From positions 189,956 to 253,955 of the forward strand of contig NZ_JAAVTK010000007.1 of the NCBI RefSeq assembly GCF_012275535.1: 64,000 nucleotides of DNA. Direction: 5' to 3'. Positions 1 through 9,163 of this stretch are shown here, piece by piece. Within the stretch, counting starts at the first letter, position 1, and each line of letters opens with the position of its first letter. The notes beneath the pieces were generated by a model, which did no database searches, was not told the origin of the DNA, and worked only from the letters and a program-made list of their open reading frames with translations. The translations under genes were made by a program, and so were the position numbers. This DNA comes from Hymenobacter artigasi (GTDB taxonomy: Bacteria > Bacteroidota > Bacteroidia > Cytophagales > Hymenobacteraceae).

Positions 1-99
1 CCCCGCGGCCGCGGGGCGCGTCCCCGACGCGCCCCCCCCCGCGGCGCCCTCGGCCCCCCACGCCTCTGCGCCTTCTGCGGGCTGAAAACCGTCAGAACC

Positions 100-2535
100 C
101 TACTTGCGAATCAACGCGCCGGCCTGCTTCTCGAACTGCTGAATCAGCTTCTGCATCACCTGGTCAATGGCCTGCTCGCTGAGCGTCTGGCTGAAATCCT
201 GCAGGGTGAAGCTTACCGAGTACGACTTTTTGCCCGCGCCCAGGTTCTCGCCAGCGTACACATCGAATACGTTGATGCTTTGCAGCAGCTTCTTCTCGGT
301 GCGCCGGGCAATCTGCTGGAGCTGGTCAAACGTCACTGTGGAATCGACCACGATGCTCAAATCGCGGCGTACTTCCGGGAATTTCGACAGCTCGCGGGCC
401 ACCAGCGTGGGCTTGTATTTCTTCGAAAGCGCGTCCCAGTCCAGTTCGGCATACCACACCGGCTGCGTCACGTCCAGCCGCTTCAGCACCGAGGCTGACA
501 CCGCGCCCAGCTGCGCCACCGGCTGGTTGTGCACCAGCAGCGCGAGGCCGCCGGCCAGGTACTCATGCTGCACTGGCTGCGAAGCCGCGCCCCCGAAACC
601 CAGTGCCGCCAGCACCTGCTGCACCGCCCCGGCCAGGTCGTGGAACGCCGCCTTTTCTGACTTGTGCTGCCAGGTTTCACCATCGGCGTTGCCCGTCAGG
701 TAAATCACCAGCTTATTCTTCTCTTGGTACTTGCCGTTCTCGTTCTGCGAGTAGGCTTTGCCGAACTCGTACAGCTTCAAGTCGCGCTGGCGGCGGTTGA
801 TGTTGTGCCGGATAACCTCCAGGCCCGAGTGCAGCAGCGTGGGCCGCATCACGTTCAAATCAACGCTGTTGTAGTTCAGAATGCGGACCAGCGCCTGGTT
901 TGGCTCGGCCTCTTTCTCAAAATACAGCGAGTTGGTGAGCGAGTTGGTGAGAATTTCCGAGAAGCCTTGGCCACTCAGCAGCGAGGCGATTTTCACGCGC
1001 GTCACCTCGGGGTCGGGGTTCGGGAATTTGGCCAGGAATGAGGCCGAGTTGTTTGCCCGCAGCGCCACGTTGTTGTAGCCGTAGATGCGCAGGATTTCCT
1101 CAATCACATCGGCCTCGCGGGTCACGTCCACTTTGTGGGGCGGCACGGTCAGGGTCCAGGTGTCCTGGTCGCCCAGGTCGGGGTTCTCTTCGCTGATTTC
1201 GATGTCCAGGTCCGTCAGAATCTGGCGGATGCGCTCGGGGGCAATGTACTGGCCCACCAGCCGCTCCACGCGGGGCAGGCGCAGGCGCACGGTAGCCGGC
1301 AGCACAGGCGCGGGGTACTCGTCCACGATGGGCGCGGCAACGGTAGCACCCGCCACTTCCTGCAACAGCAGCGCGGCCCGTTGCAGGGCTGTTATCACCA
1401 TATTCGGGTCGGTGCCGCGCTCGAAGCGGAAGGACGCGTCGGTTTTCAGGTTATGCGTCTGGGAGGTGCGGCGCACGGCGGCGGGGCCGAAGTAAGCGCT
1501 TTCCAGGAACACGCGGGTGGTGCTCTCGCTCACGCCCGAGGTCTTGCCGCCGAACACGCCGGCCAGTGCCATCGGCGCGCCATTGGCATCGGCAATCACT
1601 AAGTCCTCGGCTTTCAGGCTGCGCTCGGTGCCGTCCAGCGTCACGAATTTCTCGCCGGCTTTGGCGCGCTTCACGCGAATCTGGCCGCCGGTAATCTGTT
1701 CGGCATCAAAGGCATGCAAAGGCTGGCCCAACTCGTGCAGCACGAAATTGGTCACGTCCACCACGTTGTTGATAGGGCTCAGGCCGATGCTGCGCAGGCG
1801 GCGCTGCAGCCACTCCGGCGACGGGCCGACGTGCACGTTCTCCAGCAGCAGGCCGGCGTAGCGCGGGCAGGCTTCGGCATCCTCAATAACGACGCTGATG
1901 TTGGTTGCGGCCGAAACCGGAGCCGCGAAGCCGCTCACATCCGGCAGATGGCAGGGCTGGCGCAGCAGGGCGCGCAGCTCGCGGGCCACGCCGTAGTGCG
2001 AGGCGGCATCGGCGCGGTTTGGTGTGAGGCCGATTTCGTATACCGTATCGGAGCCCAGGCCGAAGTAGTCGGCGGCGGGCGTGCCGTTGGGCAGTTCGGT
2101 GGTGAGCACCATGATGCCGGCGTGCGACTCACCCAGGCCGATTTCGTCCTCGGCGCAAATCATGCCCTCAGAGGCCGCGCCGCGAATCTTACTTTTCTTA
2201 ATTTTGAACGGCTCGCCCTGGGCAGGGTGGAGCATGGCACCTTCCAGGGCCACCACCACGCGCTGGCCAGCCGCCACGTTGGGGGCGCCGCACACAATCT
2301 GGCGTGCCGTGCCGTCGCCCACGTCCACGGTGGTCAGGCTTAGCTTGTCGGCGTCGGGGTGGGGCTCGCGGGTGAGCACGGTGCCCAGCACCAAGCCGCG
2401 CAGGCCGCCGGGAATGCTTTCCAACTCCTCGGCGCTCTCCACTTCCAGGCCCGAGCCGGTGAGCAAGGCGCCAATCTCGGCGGCAGGTTTATCGGTAGGA
2501 ATGAGGGTTTTAAGCCAGTCGAGGGAAATACGCAT
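100..2535 (-). CDS. pheT: Phenylalanine-tRNA ligase beta subunit
   Basis: This is the 811-residue beta subunit of the alpha2-beta2 cytoplasmic enzyme that charges tRNA-Phe. The order of parts fits the bacterial family: an N-terminal start MRISLDWLKTLIP, an EMAP-like tRNA-binding domain at about residues 40-150, the B3/4 editing region in the middle, a B5 domain at about 415-490, and a C-terminal FDX-ACB anticodon-binding domain beginning near SKFPEVRRDLS. Length is normal for the family. pheS is not in this window, so the two subunits are not adjacent here. A TACCTTTG -7 box lies about 40 bases upstream of the ATG. Confidence 0.97.
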   Translation of the reverse strand: MRISLDWLKTLIPTDKPAAEIGALLTGSGLEVESAEELESIPGGLRGLVLGTVLTREPHPDADKLSLTTVDVGDGTARQIVCGAPNVAAGQRVVVALEGAMLHPAQGEPFKIKKSKIRGAASEGMICAEDEIGLGESHAGIMVLTTELPNGTPAADYFGLGSDTVYEIGLTPNRADAASHYGVARELRALLRQPCHLPDVSGFAAPVSAATNISVVIEDAEACPRYAGLLLENVHVGPSPEWLQRRLRSIGLSPINNVVDVTNFVLHELGQPLHAFDAEQITGGQIRVKRAKAGEKFVTLDGTERSLKAEDLVIADANGAPMALAGVFGGKTSGVSESTTRVFLESAYFGPAAVRRTSQTHNLKTDASFRFERGTDPNMVITALQRAALLLQEVAGATVAAPIVDEYPAPVLPATVRLRLPRVERLVGQYIAPERIRQILTDLDIEISEENPDLGDQDTWTLTVPPHKVDVTREADVIEEILRIYGYNNVALRANNSASFLAKFPNPDPEVTRVKIASLLSGQGFSEILTNSLTNSLYFEKEAEPNQALVRILNYNSVDLNVMRPTLLHSGLEVIRHNINRRQRDLKLYEFGKAYSQNENGKYQEKNKLVIYLTGNADGETWQHKSEKAAFHDLAGAVQQVLAALGFGGAASQPVQHEYLAGGLALLVHNQPVAQLGAVSASVLKRLDVTQPVWYAELDWDALSKKYKPTLVARELSKFPEVRRDLSIVVDSTVTFDQLQQIARRTEKKLLQSINVFDVYAGENLGAGKKSYSVSFTLQDFSQTLSEQAIDQVMQKLIQQFEKQAGALIRK

Positions 2536-2573
2536 GGTTGGTTGTCCGTTGCTAGTTGTTCGTTGTCAGGGAG

Positions 2574-2581
2574 CAAAGGTA
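2574..2581 (-). promoter_or_regulatory. Bacteroidota -7 box upstream of pheT
   Basis: TACCTTTG on the minus strand matches the TAnnTTTG consensus of the Bacteroidota housekeeping sigma factor. Transcription would start about 32 bases before the pheT ATG. No clear -33 TTTG is seen. Confidence 0.55.
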
Positions 2582-2698
2582 CAAAGCGAGGCAAGGCGTC
2601 TGGGAGGATGTGCCCGGGGGATTTCCAAAACACAGAAGGCTGAGTGCAGCCGAAGCATGACCGGTTTAACGGTATCAACTCAAACTGCTTATTAGGCC

Positions 2699-3637
2699 CT
2701 ACATCAGGTAATAGGCTTCGGCGGGTATGGGAGTAGGTACATCTTCTTTCTCCAGCAGTTCCCGCAGGTTTATCTCAATGGTGCGGGCAATGGCCGTGAC
2801 GGGTGTATCGGTGGGCAGGTTGCTGAAGGGGTCCTGCATGTAGCGGGCGGTACGCTCGACCAGGAAGAAGGTAACGGCGAACATCACCAGAATCGGTATT
2901 TCCCAAAGGCCGTTGGTTTCAACCAGGCTGAGCGATAAGGTGCCCAAAAACAGATAGATAAGAAAGTGCACCAGCCGCCGATAGTTGGTCGGAAATACCG
3001 TGCTTTTAATGCGCTCGGCTCGCCCCATCGAGTCGCAGAGGCGTACCAGCGTATCATCGAGCTGCACTTGCTGATAGGGATTGATGGCCTCCTGCTCATA
3101 CAGGATTTTGAACTGCTGGGTGTGCAGCGACAACAGCGCCAGCGACTTGTTGGCCTGGCGCCCCGCGTAGGCCAGCTCCTGCGCTGACAGGAAGCGGGCA
3201 AGCGTGGCCATGGGGTTCTGGCCCCGTAGCGTTTCGCCCAGGCCGTAGCACCACGCCATCTGCCGGCAGGCCAGGCTATTCAACAGGCCTTCCGATAGAT
3301 AATCTGCCTTTATAAAGGTGCGCGCCTGCAGTACCAGCGTGCGCGAATCGTTGACGATGGCACCCCATATTTTGCGCGCCTCCCACCACCGCTCGTACGA
3401 CTGGCTGATGGTGAAGGCCAGCAGCAGCGAGATGGCGCTACCCAGAATGGAGGGCAACGACAGCGGAATGGGGGGTAAATAAGCGGAGAGGTACGTTTTG
3501 AGCAGCAGGAATACCGCCGAGATGAGCAGCACCAGTGCCATGTCGGGCCCAATACGTCGTAGAATAAAGCGAACAGGAAGTTTTTTGTCCAGTAGCATAG
3601 GCAATCTGAAGATATTGTAAAGCTTGTTTCTACGCAC
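2699..3637 (-). CDS. Bestrophin-family anion channel (UPF0187)
   Basis: This 312-residue membrane protein resembles bacterial bestrophins, pentameric anion or cation channels of the inner membrane. The N-terminal stretch FILRRIGPDMALVLL, a second helix rich in Leu and Ile after PPIPLSLPS, and the family-typical AFTISQSYERWWEARK (about residues 74-90) support the call. Further hydrophobic segments lie near residues 220-250. The longest frame starts with GTG at 3637. An ATG at 3598 (MLLDKKLPVRF) is an alternative start. It sits downstream of pheT in gene order, reading the same way, with no sign of an operon link. Confidence 0.88.
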   Translation of the reverse strand: MRRNKLYNIFRLPMLLDKKLPVRFILRRIGPDMALVLLISAVFLLLKTYLSAYLPPIPLSLPSILGSAISLLLAFTISQSYERWWEARKIWGAIVNDSRTLVLQARTFIKADYLSEGLLNSLACRQMAWCYGLGETLRGQNPMATLARFLSAQELAYAGRQANKSLALLSLHTQQFKILYEQEAINPYQQVQLDDTLVRLCDSMGRAERIKSTVFPTNYRRLVHFLIYLFLGTLSLSLVETNGLWEIPILVMFAVTFFLVERTARYMQDPFSNLPTDTPVTAIARTIEINLRELLEKEDVPTPIPAEAYYLM

Positions 3638-3692
3638 CTGGGCAGCGGATAGCTAAAACCGGGCTGAAGCAGCCAGCCAGTGCAAGTCCACC

Positions 3693-3818
3693 ATGCTACT
3701 ATTCAGCGTCTGCAGTTCCGAGGAAGTGTTTTCGCAGCAGGAGCTGGCAGCAATGGCGGCCGCCAACCCGGCCTTTACGCTGCTGCTCGCCAACGGAGAA
3801 GTCGCAATTACTCGTGAA
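3693..3818 (+). pseudogene. Possible fragment of a ferredoxin/flavodoxin reductase NAD-binding domain
   Basis: A short open stretch translates as MLLFSVCSSEEVF followed by QQELAAMAAANPAFTLLL. This resembles the start of the NAD-binding half of FNR-type oxidoreductases, where a strand of the type 'LLYSxRTxED' is followed by a helix and 'NPxFxL'. After about 42 residues it runs antisense into the 3' end of the DUF1684 gene and loses any family likeness. It is probably a relic or a chance match, and the call is tentative. Confidence 0.25.
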
Positions 3819-4419
3819 ACGACTTTTCGCCGGCCTGAATGGCGACCTGTAGCCGGTTTTCGGCGGGCGGGACCGGGCAGCTGTATTCGTTATTGTAGGC
3901 GCAGTAGGGATTGTAGGCGCGGTTGAAATCGAGCTCGATTTCCGGTTCGTTAAACTTCGGAATAGGTGCATCGAGGTAGCGGCCGCCGCCGTAGGTTTCG
4001 TGGCCGTTGGTGAGGTCGGTGAAGGGAATAAATAGCGTGGAATCGCGGCCGTTGGCTTTCAAATACACCCGCAATTGTTGGGGTGAATTATTGATGTTGA
4101 ATTTCACCACGCCCCAATTCAGGTATTTCTCGGCTTTGTTATCGCTCATTTGCAGCAGCGTGGTATCCGGGGTTTCGGTGCGCGAAATATCGGCGTGTGG
4201 CACGAAAGCTAAATCGGCTGCGTAATATTTCAGGCTGTCGAACTGCGCTTTTTGCGCGGCAGAAATTGGCGATTCTTCCGACTGCCGAAAAGCGCGATTT
4301 TTCTCGCTGCGAAATTTATTTAATTGCGCTAAATAGACGCTGTTATTTGGTTTCGCGTCGTTGAGCGAATAGAAGATAATGCCGATAATGGCGACGGCGA
4401 GGGCTATTTTCTTAATCAT
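3808..4419 (-). CDS. DUF1684 domain-containing protein
   Basis: This 203-residue protein has an N-terminal hydrophobic anchor or signal (IALAVAIIGIIFYSL) followed by the DUF1684 fold. The family signature is clear at the C-terminal end: GGGRYLDAPIP, then IELDFNRAYNPYCAYN and YSCPVPPAENRL. The family is common in Bacteroidota and Actinobacteria and its function is unknown. The protein is probably exported or membrane-tethered. It stands alone between the bestrophin and aminopeptidase genes. Confidence 0.85.
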   Translation of the reverse strand: MIKKIALAVAIIGIIFYSLNDAKPNNSVYLAQLNKFRSEKNRAFRQSEESPISAAQKAQFDSLKYYAADLAFVPHADISRTETPDTTLLQMSDNKAEKYLNWGVVKFNINNSPQQLRVYLKANGRDSTLFIPFTDLTNGHETYGGGRYLDAPIPKFNEPEIELDFNRAYNPYCAYNNEYSCPVPPAENRLQVAIQAGEKSFHE

Positions 4420-4613
4420 GGGCGAAACGTGGCCGGAAAGTTAAGGACCGATGCGTTGGGTTGCGACGCGCCGGTTGGCTGCTGGCTGCGGCGCGGAAAA
4501 GCTTCTGCGCGTCGGCCGTACTATTACTGCGGGGGCATTGCCGAAAGTTGTTCCCGCACTGTAACTATCCCGGGTGGGGGCAGTATCCACCGCCAACCAC
4601 CTTTTTCTGCACC

Positions 4614-7109
4614 ATGATTTTTTCTGTCCCGAAGCGCTTTTCCGGTTTGCTCCTGGGAGCCTGGCTGCTGGCGGCTACGGCCGTCGCCCAGGCCCCGCCG
4701 GAAGTACCGGCCGCACCCGCCACCTATCGCGCCGCTGCCCGCAAAGTAAACGACCTCGTGCACACCAAGCTGGTCGTGCGCTTCGACTACGCCAAACGCT
4801 ACCTCTACGGCCAGGCCGAATTGACCCTGAAGCCGCACGGCGTAGCCACCGATTCGCTGCGGCTCGATGCCAAGGGCATGGACATCAAAACCGTGGCCCT
4901 GATGCAGAACACCGGCAGCATACCGCTGAAATTCGACTACAATCAGCACCAATTGCTTATCCATTTGCCTCAACCCATTCCCGCCAGCCAGGCCTACACC
5001 GTTGCCATCGAATACGTCGCCAAGCCCGACGAGCTGAACGCCAAAAGCAGCAACGCCATCGGCCCCGCCAAGGGCCTGTTCTTCATCAACCCCGACAGCG
5101 CCATTGCCGGCAAGCCCGTGCAAATCTGGACGCAGGGCGAGACGGAATCAAATTCCGCCTGGTTTCCCACCATCGACAAGCCCAACCAGAAAACCACCAC
5201 CGAAATCAGCCTGACGGTACCATCCAAGTACGTTACGCTCAGCAACGGCCGGATGGTGAGCAGCGCTACCGCCGGACCCGGCCTGCGCACCGATACCTGG
5301 AAACTGGCCGAGCCCTGCGCGCCCTACCTAGTGATGCTGGCCGTGGGCGATTTCAAAATCACGAAGGACACCTGGCGCGGCAAGGAAGTTAACTACTACC
5401 TCGAACCGCGTTACGCCGCTCAGGCCCGCGCCATTTTCGGCCAGACGCCCGCGATGCTGGAGTTCTTCTCGCAGCGCCTTGGCGTGGATTTTCCGTGGAA
5501 TAAGTACAGCCAGATTGTGGTGCGCGACTACACGGCCGGGGCCATGGAAAACGCCTCGGCCTCGCTGTTTGGCGAGCAGGCCCAGGGCACGGCCCGGGAA
5601 TTGCTCGACTGGGAATACCCCGGCGTGGAGCGCGAAATTGCCCACGAGCTGTTCCACCACTGGTTTGGCGACTACGTGACATGCGAAAGCTGGAGCAACC
5701 TGACCGTGAACGAGTCGTTCGCCAACTTCAGCGAAATCATCTGGGCCGAACACGCCCACGGCCCCGATGCCGGCGCCGAGCAGGCCGAGCGCAGCCGCCG
5801 CACCTACCTGCGCGACCCCAGCAACTACGCGCATCCGCTGGTGCGCTTCCAATATGCCGAGCAGGACGATATGTTCGATAACGTGAGCTACCAGAAGGGC
5901 GGCAGCATCCTCAATATGCTGCGCACCGAGTTGGGCGAGGAGGTGTTTTTCAAGGGCTTGCAGCTTTATCTGAAGCAGAACGCCTTCGGCAACGGCGAGG
6001 CCCACCAGCTGCGGCTGGCCCTGGAAGAAGCTTCGGGCCGCGACCTGAACTGGTTTTTCAACCAGTGGTACTACCGCGCCGGCCACCCCGTAGTTAGCAT
6101 TGATTACCAATGGGATGCCGTCCGTCAGCGCCAGGCCGTGGTAGTGCGCCAGACGCAGACTGGCGCGCCGTTCGTGCTGCCGCTGCAGGTGGATGTGTAT
6201 GCCAACGGCCGCGCCCAACGCTACCCCGCCACCCTGCGCCACGCCGTCGACACCCTCTACTTCCCCGCCGCCACCCGGCCCGATTTGGTGAACATAGACG
6301 CCGAAAACGTGCTGCTCTGGCAAAAGCAGGACCACAAGACCCTGGCCGAATTCGCCTACCAGTACCGCCACGCCCCGGGCTACCTCGACCGCCGCGAAGC
6401 CCTGGCCGCCGCCAAAGCGGAGCCGGCCAACCCGCTGGCGCAAAAACTGCTGCTCGCCGGCCTCACCGATAAGTCGCCCGCCCTGCGCCAGTTGGCCACG
6501 GAGTCGCTCGACCTCAAAAACGCCTCCCTGCGCAAAGCCGCCGCGCCGCTGCTGGCAAAGCTGGCCGCCACCGATTCATCGGGCCCAGTACGGACCGCCG
6601 CGCTCACCGTGCTGGGTGGACTGAAGGAGAAGCGCTACACCGCGCTGTTCACCAGGGCCCTGGCCAGCCAGTCGTACCGGGAGCAGGGCGCGGCGCTGCT
6701 GGGCCTGTTGCCGCTGGCGCCCACCCAGGCGCTGGCCCGCGCCAAAGCCTTCGAAGCCGACAACCAGGGCGCCCTGACGGTGGCGCTGGTAAACGTGTAC
6801 GGCCAGGCCGGCGGCCCCGCGCAGTGGCCCTCGATGCTGGCCAAATACGATGCCGCCGACCCCAACGGCCGCTTCGGCATGCTGGAAGGCTTTGTCGCCA
6901 TCCTCGGACGCCTCGATGATGCCACGGCGCTGGAACAGGGCCTCACCCGCCTGCGCGACTTCACCGTGAAGTACAAGCCTTACATTCCTTGGGAGCGGAT
7001 AATTGAGCAGTTTCAGCAGGTGCAGCAGCGGCAGGCGGCCCGCCCCCAGGCGGCGCGGGCGGCGGCGCTGGTGGCGCAGGCGGTAGCGGCTATTCGGGCG
7101 GCGAAGTGA
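4614..7109 (+). CDS. M1-family zinc aminopeptidase (secreted)
   Basis: This 831-residue gluzincin trims N-terminal residues from peptides and is probably periplasmic. The signal peptide is FSGLLLGAWLLAATAVAQA. The substrate-recognition motif GAMEN begins at about residue 309. The zinc site HELFH is at residues 344-348, with the third ligand Glu in NESFAN 19 residues after the second His, as in all M1 enzymes. The C-terminal third is Ala/Leu-rich and looks like HEAT-type helical repeats. I chose the ATG at 4614 because the signal peptide follows it directly. The frame stays open 51 codons further upstream. Confidence 0.93.
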   Translation: MIFSVPKRFSGLLLGAWLLAATAVAQAPPEVPAAPATYRAAARKVNDLVHTKLVVRFDYAKRYLYGQAELTLKPHGVATDSLRLDAKGMDIKTVALMQNTGSIPLKFDYNQHQLLIHLPQPIPASQAYTVAIEYVAKPDELNAKSSNAIGPAKGLFFINPDSAIAGKPVQIWTQGETESNSAWFPTIDKPNQKTTTEISLTVPSKYVTLSNGRMVSSATAGPGLRTDTWKLAEPCAPYLVMLAVGDFKITKDTWRGKEVNYYLEPRYAAQARAIFGQTPAMLEFFSQRLGVDFPWNKYSQIVVRDYTAGAMENASASLFGEQAQGTARELLDWEYPGVEREIAHELFHHWFGDYVTCESWSNLTVNESFANFSEIIWAEHAHGPDAGAEQAERSRRTYLRDPSNYAHPLVRFQYAEQDDMFDNVSYQKGGSILNMLRTELGEEVFFKGLQLYLKQNAFGNGEAHQLRLALEEASGRDLNWFFNQWYYRAGHPVVSIDYQWDAVRQRQAVVVRQTQTGAPFVLPLQVDVYANGRAQRYPATLRHAVDTLYFPAATRPDLVNIDAENVLLWQKQDHKTLAEFAYQYRHAPGYLDRREALAAAKAEPANPLAQKLLLAGLTDKSPALRQLATESLDLKNASLRKAAAPLLAKLAATDSSGPVRTAALTVLGGLKEKRYTALFTRALASQSYREQGAALLGLLPLAPTQALARAKAFEADNQGALTVALVNVYGQAGGPAQWPSMLAKYDAADPNGRFGMLEGFVAILGRLDDATALEQGLTRLRDFTVKYKPYIPWERIIEQFQQVQQRQAARPQAARAAALVAQAVAAIRAAK

Positions 7110-7200
7110 GGGGTATTGGTAAATTTGAAACACCGTTTCAGTAAACCGAAGCGGGCAAGCCCATCTGCACGGCACTAGGCCGTAATTCCTACCTGTCTTC

Positions 7201-7410
7201 TTAGCGCGGATTGGCTGGGTTGCCCTTTTGTTTTTTATATGCAACAGAGGCGAAGATGAGCGATAATGCGCCCACAAAGGACAGCCCCTGCCCCAGCTTT
7301 GCCAAGGAGTCGTTGCGGCCGGAATAGTAGCCCGCCATGAAGATTCCGCCCAAGGCCAAGAGCAGGCATAAAGTGGCAACAAAGTAGAAGGAGCGGGATG
7401 GGTTTTTCAT
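7201..7410 (-). CDS. Small two-helix membrane protein
   Basis: A 69-residue protein starts with MKNPSRSFYF. It has two hydrophobic helices, FVATLCLLLALGGIFMAGYY and LSFVGALSLIFASVAY, separated by a short polar loop (SGRNDSLAKLG), and ends in a basic tail (KKQKGNPANPR). This suggests both ends face the cytoplasm. The family is not recognised. The frame remains open upstream of the chosen ATG, but that part is polar and unlike a signal. Confidence 0.6.
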   Translation of the reverse strand: MKNPSRSFYFVATLCLLLALGGIFMAGYYSGRNDSLAKLGQGLSFVGALSLIFASVAYKKQKGNPANPR

Positions 7411-7827
7411 AGGGATTCGCAGTCGGTGGTGTCGTGGGAACAAAAAGGTGCCAAGGCCGTGGATTTCTTCTGGCAAATCTGGCATTTGGACGAGCCTTGC
7501 AAGATACCTGGTTTCGGGTATTTTTTGAAGCGCTTTCGGCCAGCCAAAGGTCAAATAAACACTCCTTTCGGTGAACTACTAACAGTGGCCCGAAAACGAG
7601 TGGCCCGGAAGCTACTACAGTGTCAAGCGAGCTTACGAAACCCGTCTACGAATCAAAGTTTACGAAATGCCCAAAGGGGATGAGTTTCGTAAACGCCCTC
7701 AATCCCCAGAATTATCCGGGAACAAGCAAGAATACCTACCTCAGTGTTGTCAGTTTAGGGATGCTGTTTTATCCATTTAGTTGAATTCGCCTGGCGTTCT
7801 ATGCCTCACAATTTTCGGAGAAGACGT
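7411..7827. other. Gene-free stretch with a dispersed repeat
   Basis: No convincing gene is seen. The region is less GC-rich than its surroundings and holds one copy of a roughly 70-base dispersed repeat (7628-7694) that recurs inverted near 25.4 kb. Confidence 0.5.
7628..7694 (+). repeat. Dispersed repeat, copy 1 (partner at 25371-25436)
   Basis: The best-conserved core is 40 bases long at 7628-7667. It ends in ATCAAAGTTTACGAAA, and matches the reverse complement of 25397-25436 with about five substitutions. Similarity continues into GATGAGTTTC on one side. Both copies lie in gene-free DNA. Confidence 0.6.
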
Positions 7828-8202
7828 TTAGCTCACTAACTCGGCAAACAGCCGCGCCAGTGTGGCGGCTGCGTCGGTGGTGCGGCCGGGGTGCAGCGGC
7901 GAGCACTGCACCACCGTGCTGCGCGTGGCCGTGAGCCAGCGGAACCGCTCGGCCACCGGCAGCTGCCCGATAACGCCCCCGGCGGCCCGGCCCTGGCAAA
8001 TTTGCTCGAAGGCGTGCAGGCGGGCGGCTACTTCGGCCTGGTCGAGGGCCGGGGCGAAGGCGTGGAGCCGGGCTTCGGGCAGCAGCCAGCGCACCTGCAA
8101 AAAGCCCAGGCCGCGGCAATAGAGCACCACGCCCACGTTCAGAAATTCTTCGCGCTCCACGCGGGGCACCACCCGCAGCACGGCGTACTCAAATACGTGC
8201 AT
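7828..8202 (-). CDS. DUF3037 domain-containing protein, partner of HipA-like kinase
   Basis: This 124-residue protein starts MHVFEYAVLRVVPRVEREEF, the usual beginning of DUF3037 proteins, with the family phrase FLNVGVVLYC next. The ATG at 8202 lies 14 bases inside the 3' end of the HipA-like kinase gene, so the two are almost certainly co-transcribed and translationally coupled. DUF3037 genes are often found next to HipA-like kinases, but the joint function is not established to my knowledge. No signal peptide is present, so it is probably cytoplasmic. Confidence 0.82.
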   Translation of the reverse strand: MHVFEYAVLRVVPRVEREEFLNVGVVLYCRGLGFLQVRWLLPEARLHAFAPALDQAEVAARLHAFEQICQGRAAGGVIGQLPVAERFRWLTATRSTVVQCSPLHPGRTTDAAATLARLFAELVS

Positions 8203-8983
8203 CGCGGGCGTCGTTAATTTCCTGAATAAAAGCGGCCGATTGCGCCAGTCGGTTTTTGAGAAAGCCGACGTAGGCAGCCCGCTCTTCGGCGGGCGTGCCG
8301 GCGGCGTGGGCCAGCCACGCATCGGGCACCAGCGCCACAATGGCCCGGATAACTTCGGGCGTGAGGCGGGCGTGGCCGAGGGCATCGGCAGCGGCCAGCT
8401 CGGTGGCCTGGGACAGCAGGACGTGGGTTTTAATCTGGGGGAACGGGCGGGGGCGCGGCGCGGCCCACTCGGGGCCGGCATGGTGCACATACAGGGCCGC
8501 GCCGTGGTCGATGAGCCACAGCTCCTTGTGCCACATCAGCATGTTGGTGTTGCGGGCGGTGCGGTCCACGTTCAGCGTGAGCATATCGAGCCACACAATG
8601 AGCGAGGCCAGGCCGGGCTCCACGGTGGTCACCAGCGCATCGTAGGTGATGGCGCCGGAGAGGTAGTGCAGGGCCAGGTTCTGGCCGGTGCTGGCTTGCA
8701 GCAGGTCCTGGATTTCCTCGTCGGGCTCGGTGCGGCCGAAGGATTCGTCGAGCTCGCAGAATACCAGCTCGGGCATGCGCAGGCCCAGCACGCGGGCTAT
8801 TTCGCCCACAATGAGCTCGGCAATCAGGGCCTTCACGCCCTGGCCCGCGCCCCGGAATTTCACCACGTAGAAGAAGTTGTCGTCGGCCTCCATCAGGGCC
8901 GGCAGCGAGCCGCCCTCGCGGAGCGGCGTCACGTAGCGCGTGAGCACGACGGTGCGGATTTCGGGGGCAAGGTTTGCCGGCAT
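8189..8983 (-). CDS. HipA-like kinase family protein
   Basis: This 264-residue protein resembles the C-terminal kinase part of HipA but lacks the N-terminal HipA lobe. The catalytic loop appears as LNVDRTARNTNML (Asp and Asn in the usual places), and the metal-binding Asp sits in WLIDHGAALY. An ATP-binding N-lobe is suggested by FFYVVKFRGAGQG. There is no HipB-type repressor next to it. Instead the downstream partner is a DUF3037 gene overlapping by 14 bases. It could be a Ser/Thr kinase acting on a cytoplasmic target. A toxin role is possible but not shown. Confidence 0.85.
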   Translation of the reverse strand: MPANLAPEIRTVVLTRYVTPLREGGSLPALMEADDNFFYVVKFRGAGQGVKALIAELIVGEIARVLGLRMPELVFCELDESFGRTEPDEEIQDLLQASTGQNLALHYLSGAITYDALVTTVEPGLASLIVWLDMLTLNVDRTARNTNMLMWHKELWLIDHGAALYVHHAGPEWAAPRPRPFPQIKTHVLLSQATELAAADALGHARLTPEVIRAIVALVPDAWLAHAAGTPAEERAAYVGFLKNRLAQSAAFIQEINDARDARI

Positions 8984-9043
8984 AGGGGACGATAAAAGGG
9001 AATTGCTGCGACTGCAAAGAACGTCATGCCGCGCGCAGCCTGC

Positions 9044-9151
9044 GTCACCTCACGAGACCCCTGCGGGGCGGGCCCCTCTCCCGCGGAGAGGGGAGCCTGA
9101 CGATTCCATATCCGCGCCGCCGTGGCTCCCCTCTCCGCGGGAGAGGTGTCG
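9044..9151. repeat. Inverted-repeat element, family B, loop orientation 1
   Basis: GTCACCTCACGAGACCCC leads into CCCCTCTCCCGCGGAGAGG and GGAGCC. A 26-base loop follows (9098-9123), then GGCTCC and the complementary arm. The same element at 12807-12935 carries the same loop reversed. It lies just 3' of the CBM9/DUF5916 gene. Confidence 0.75.
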
Positions 9152-9163
9152 GCGTTGAACGAG

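Noticed and set aside
1..40. CCCCGCGGCCGCGGGG palindrome downstream of pheT as terminator
   Set aside because: No T run can be seen on the minus strand because the window ends here.
5328..6443. Long minus-strand frame opposite the M1 aminopeptidase
   Set aside because: Antisense shadow; the plus strand has the GAMEN and HEXXH motifs in frame.
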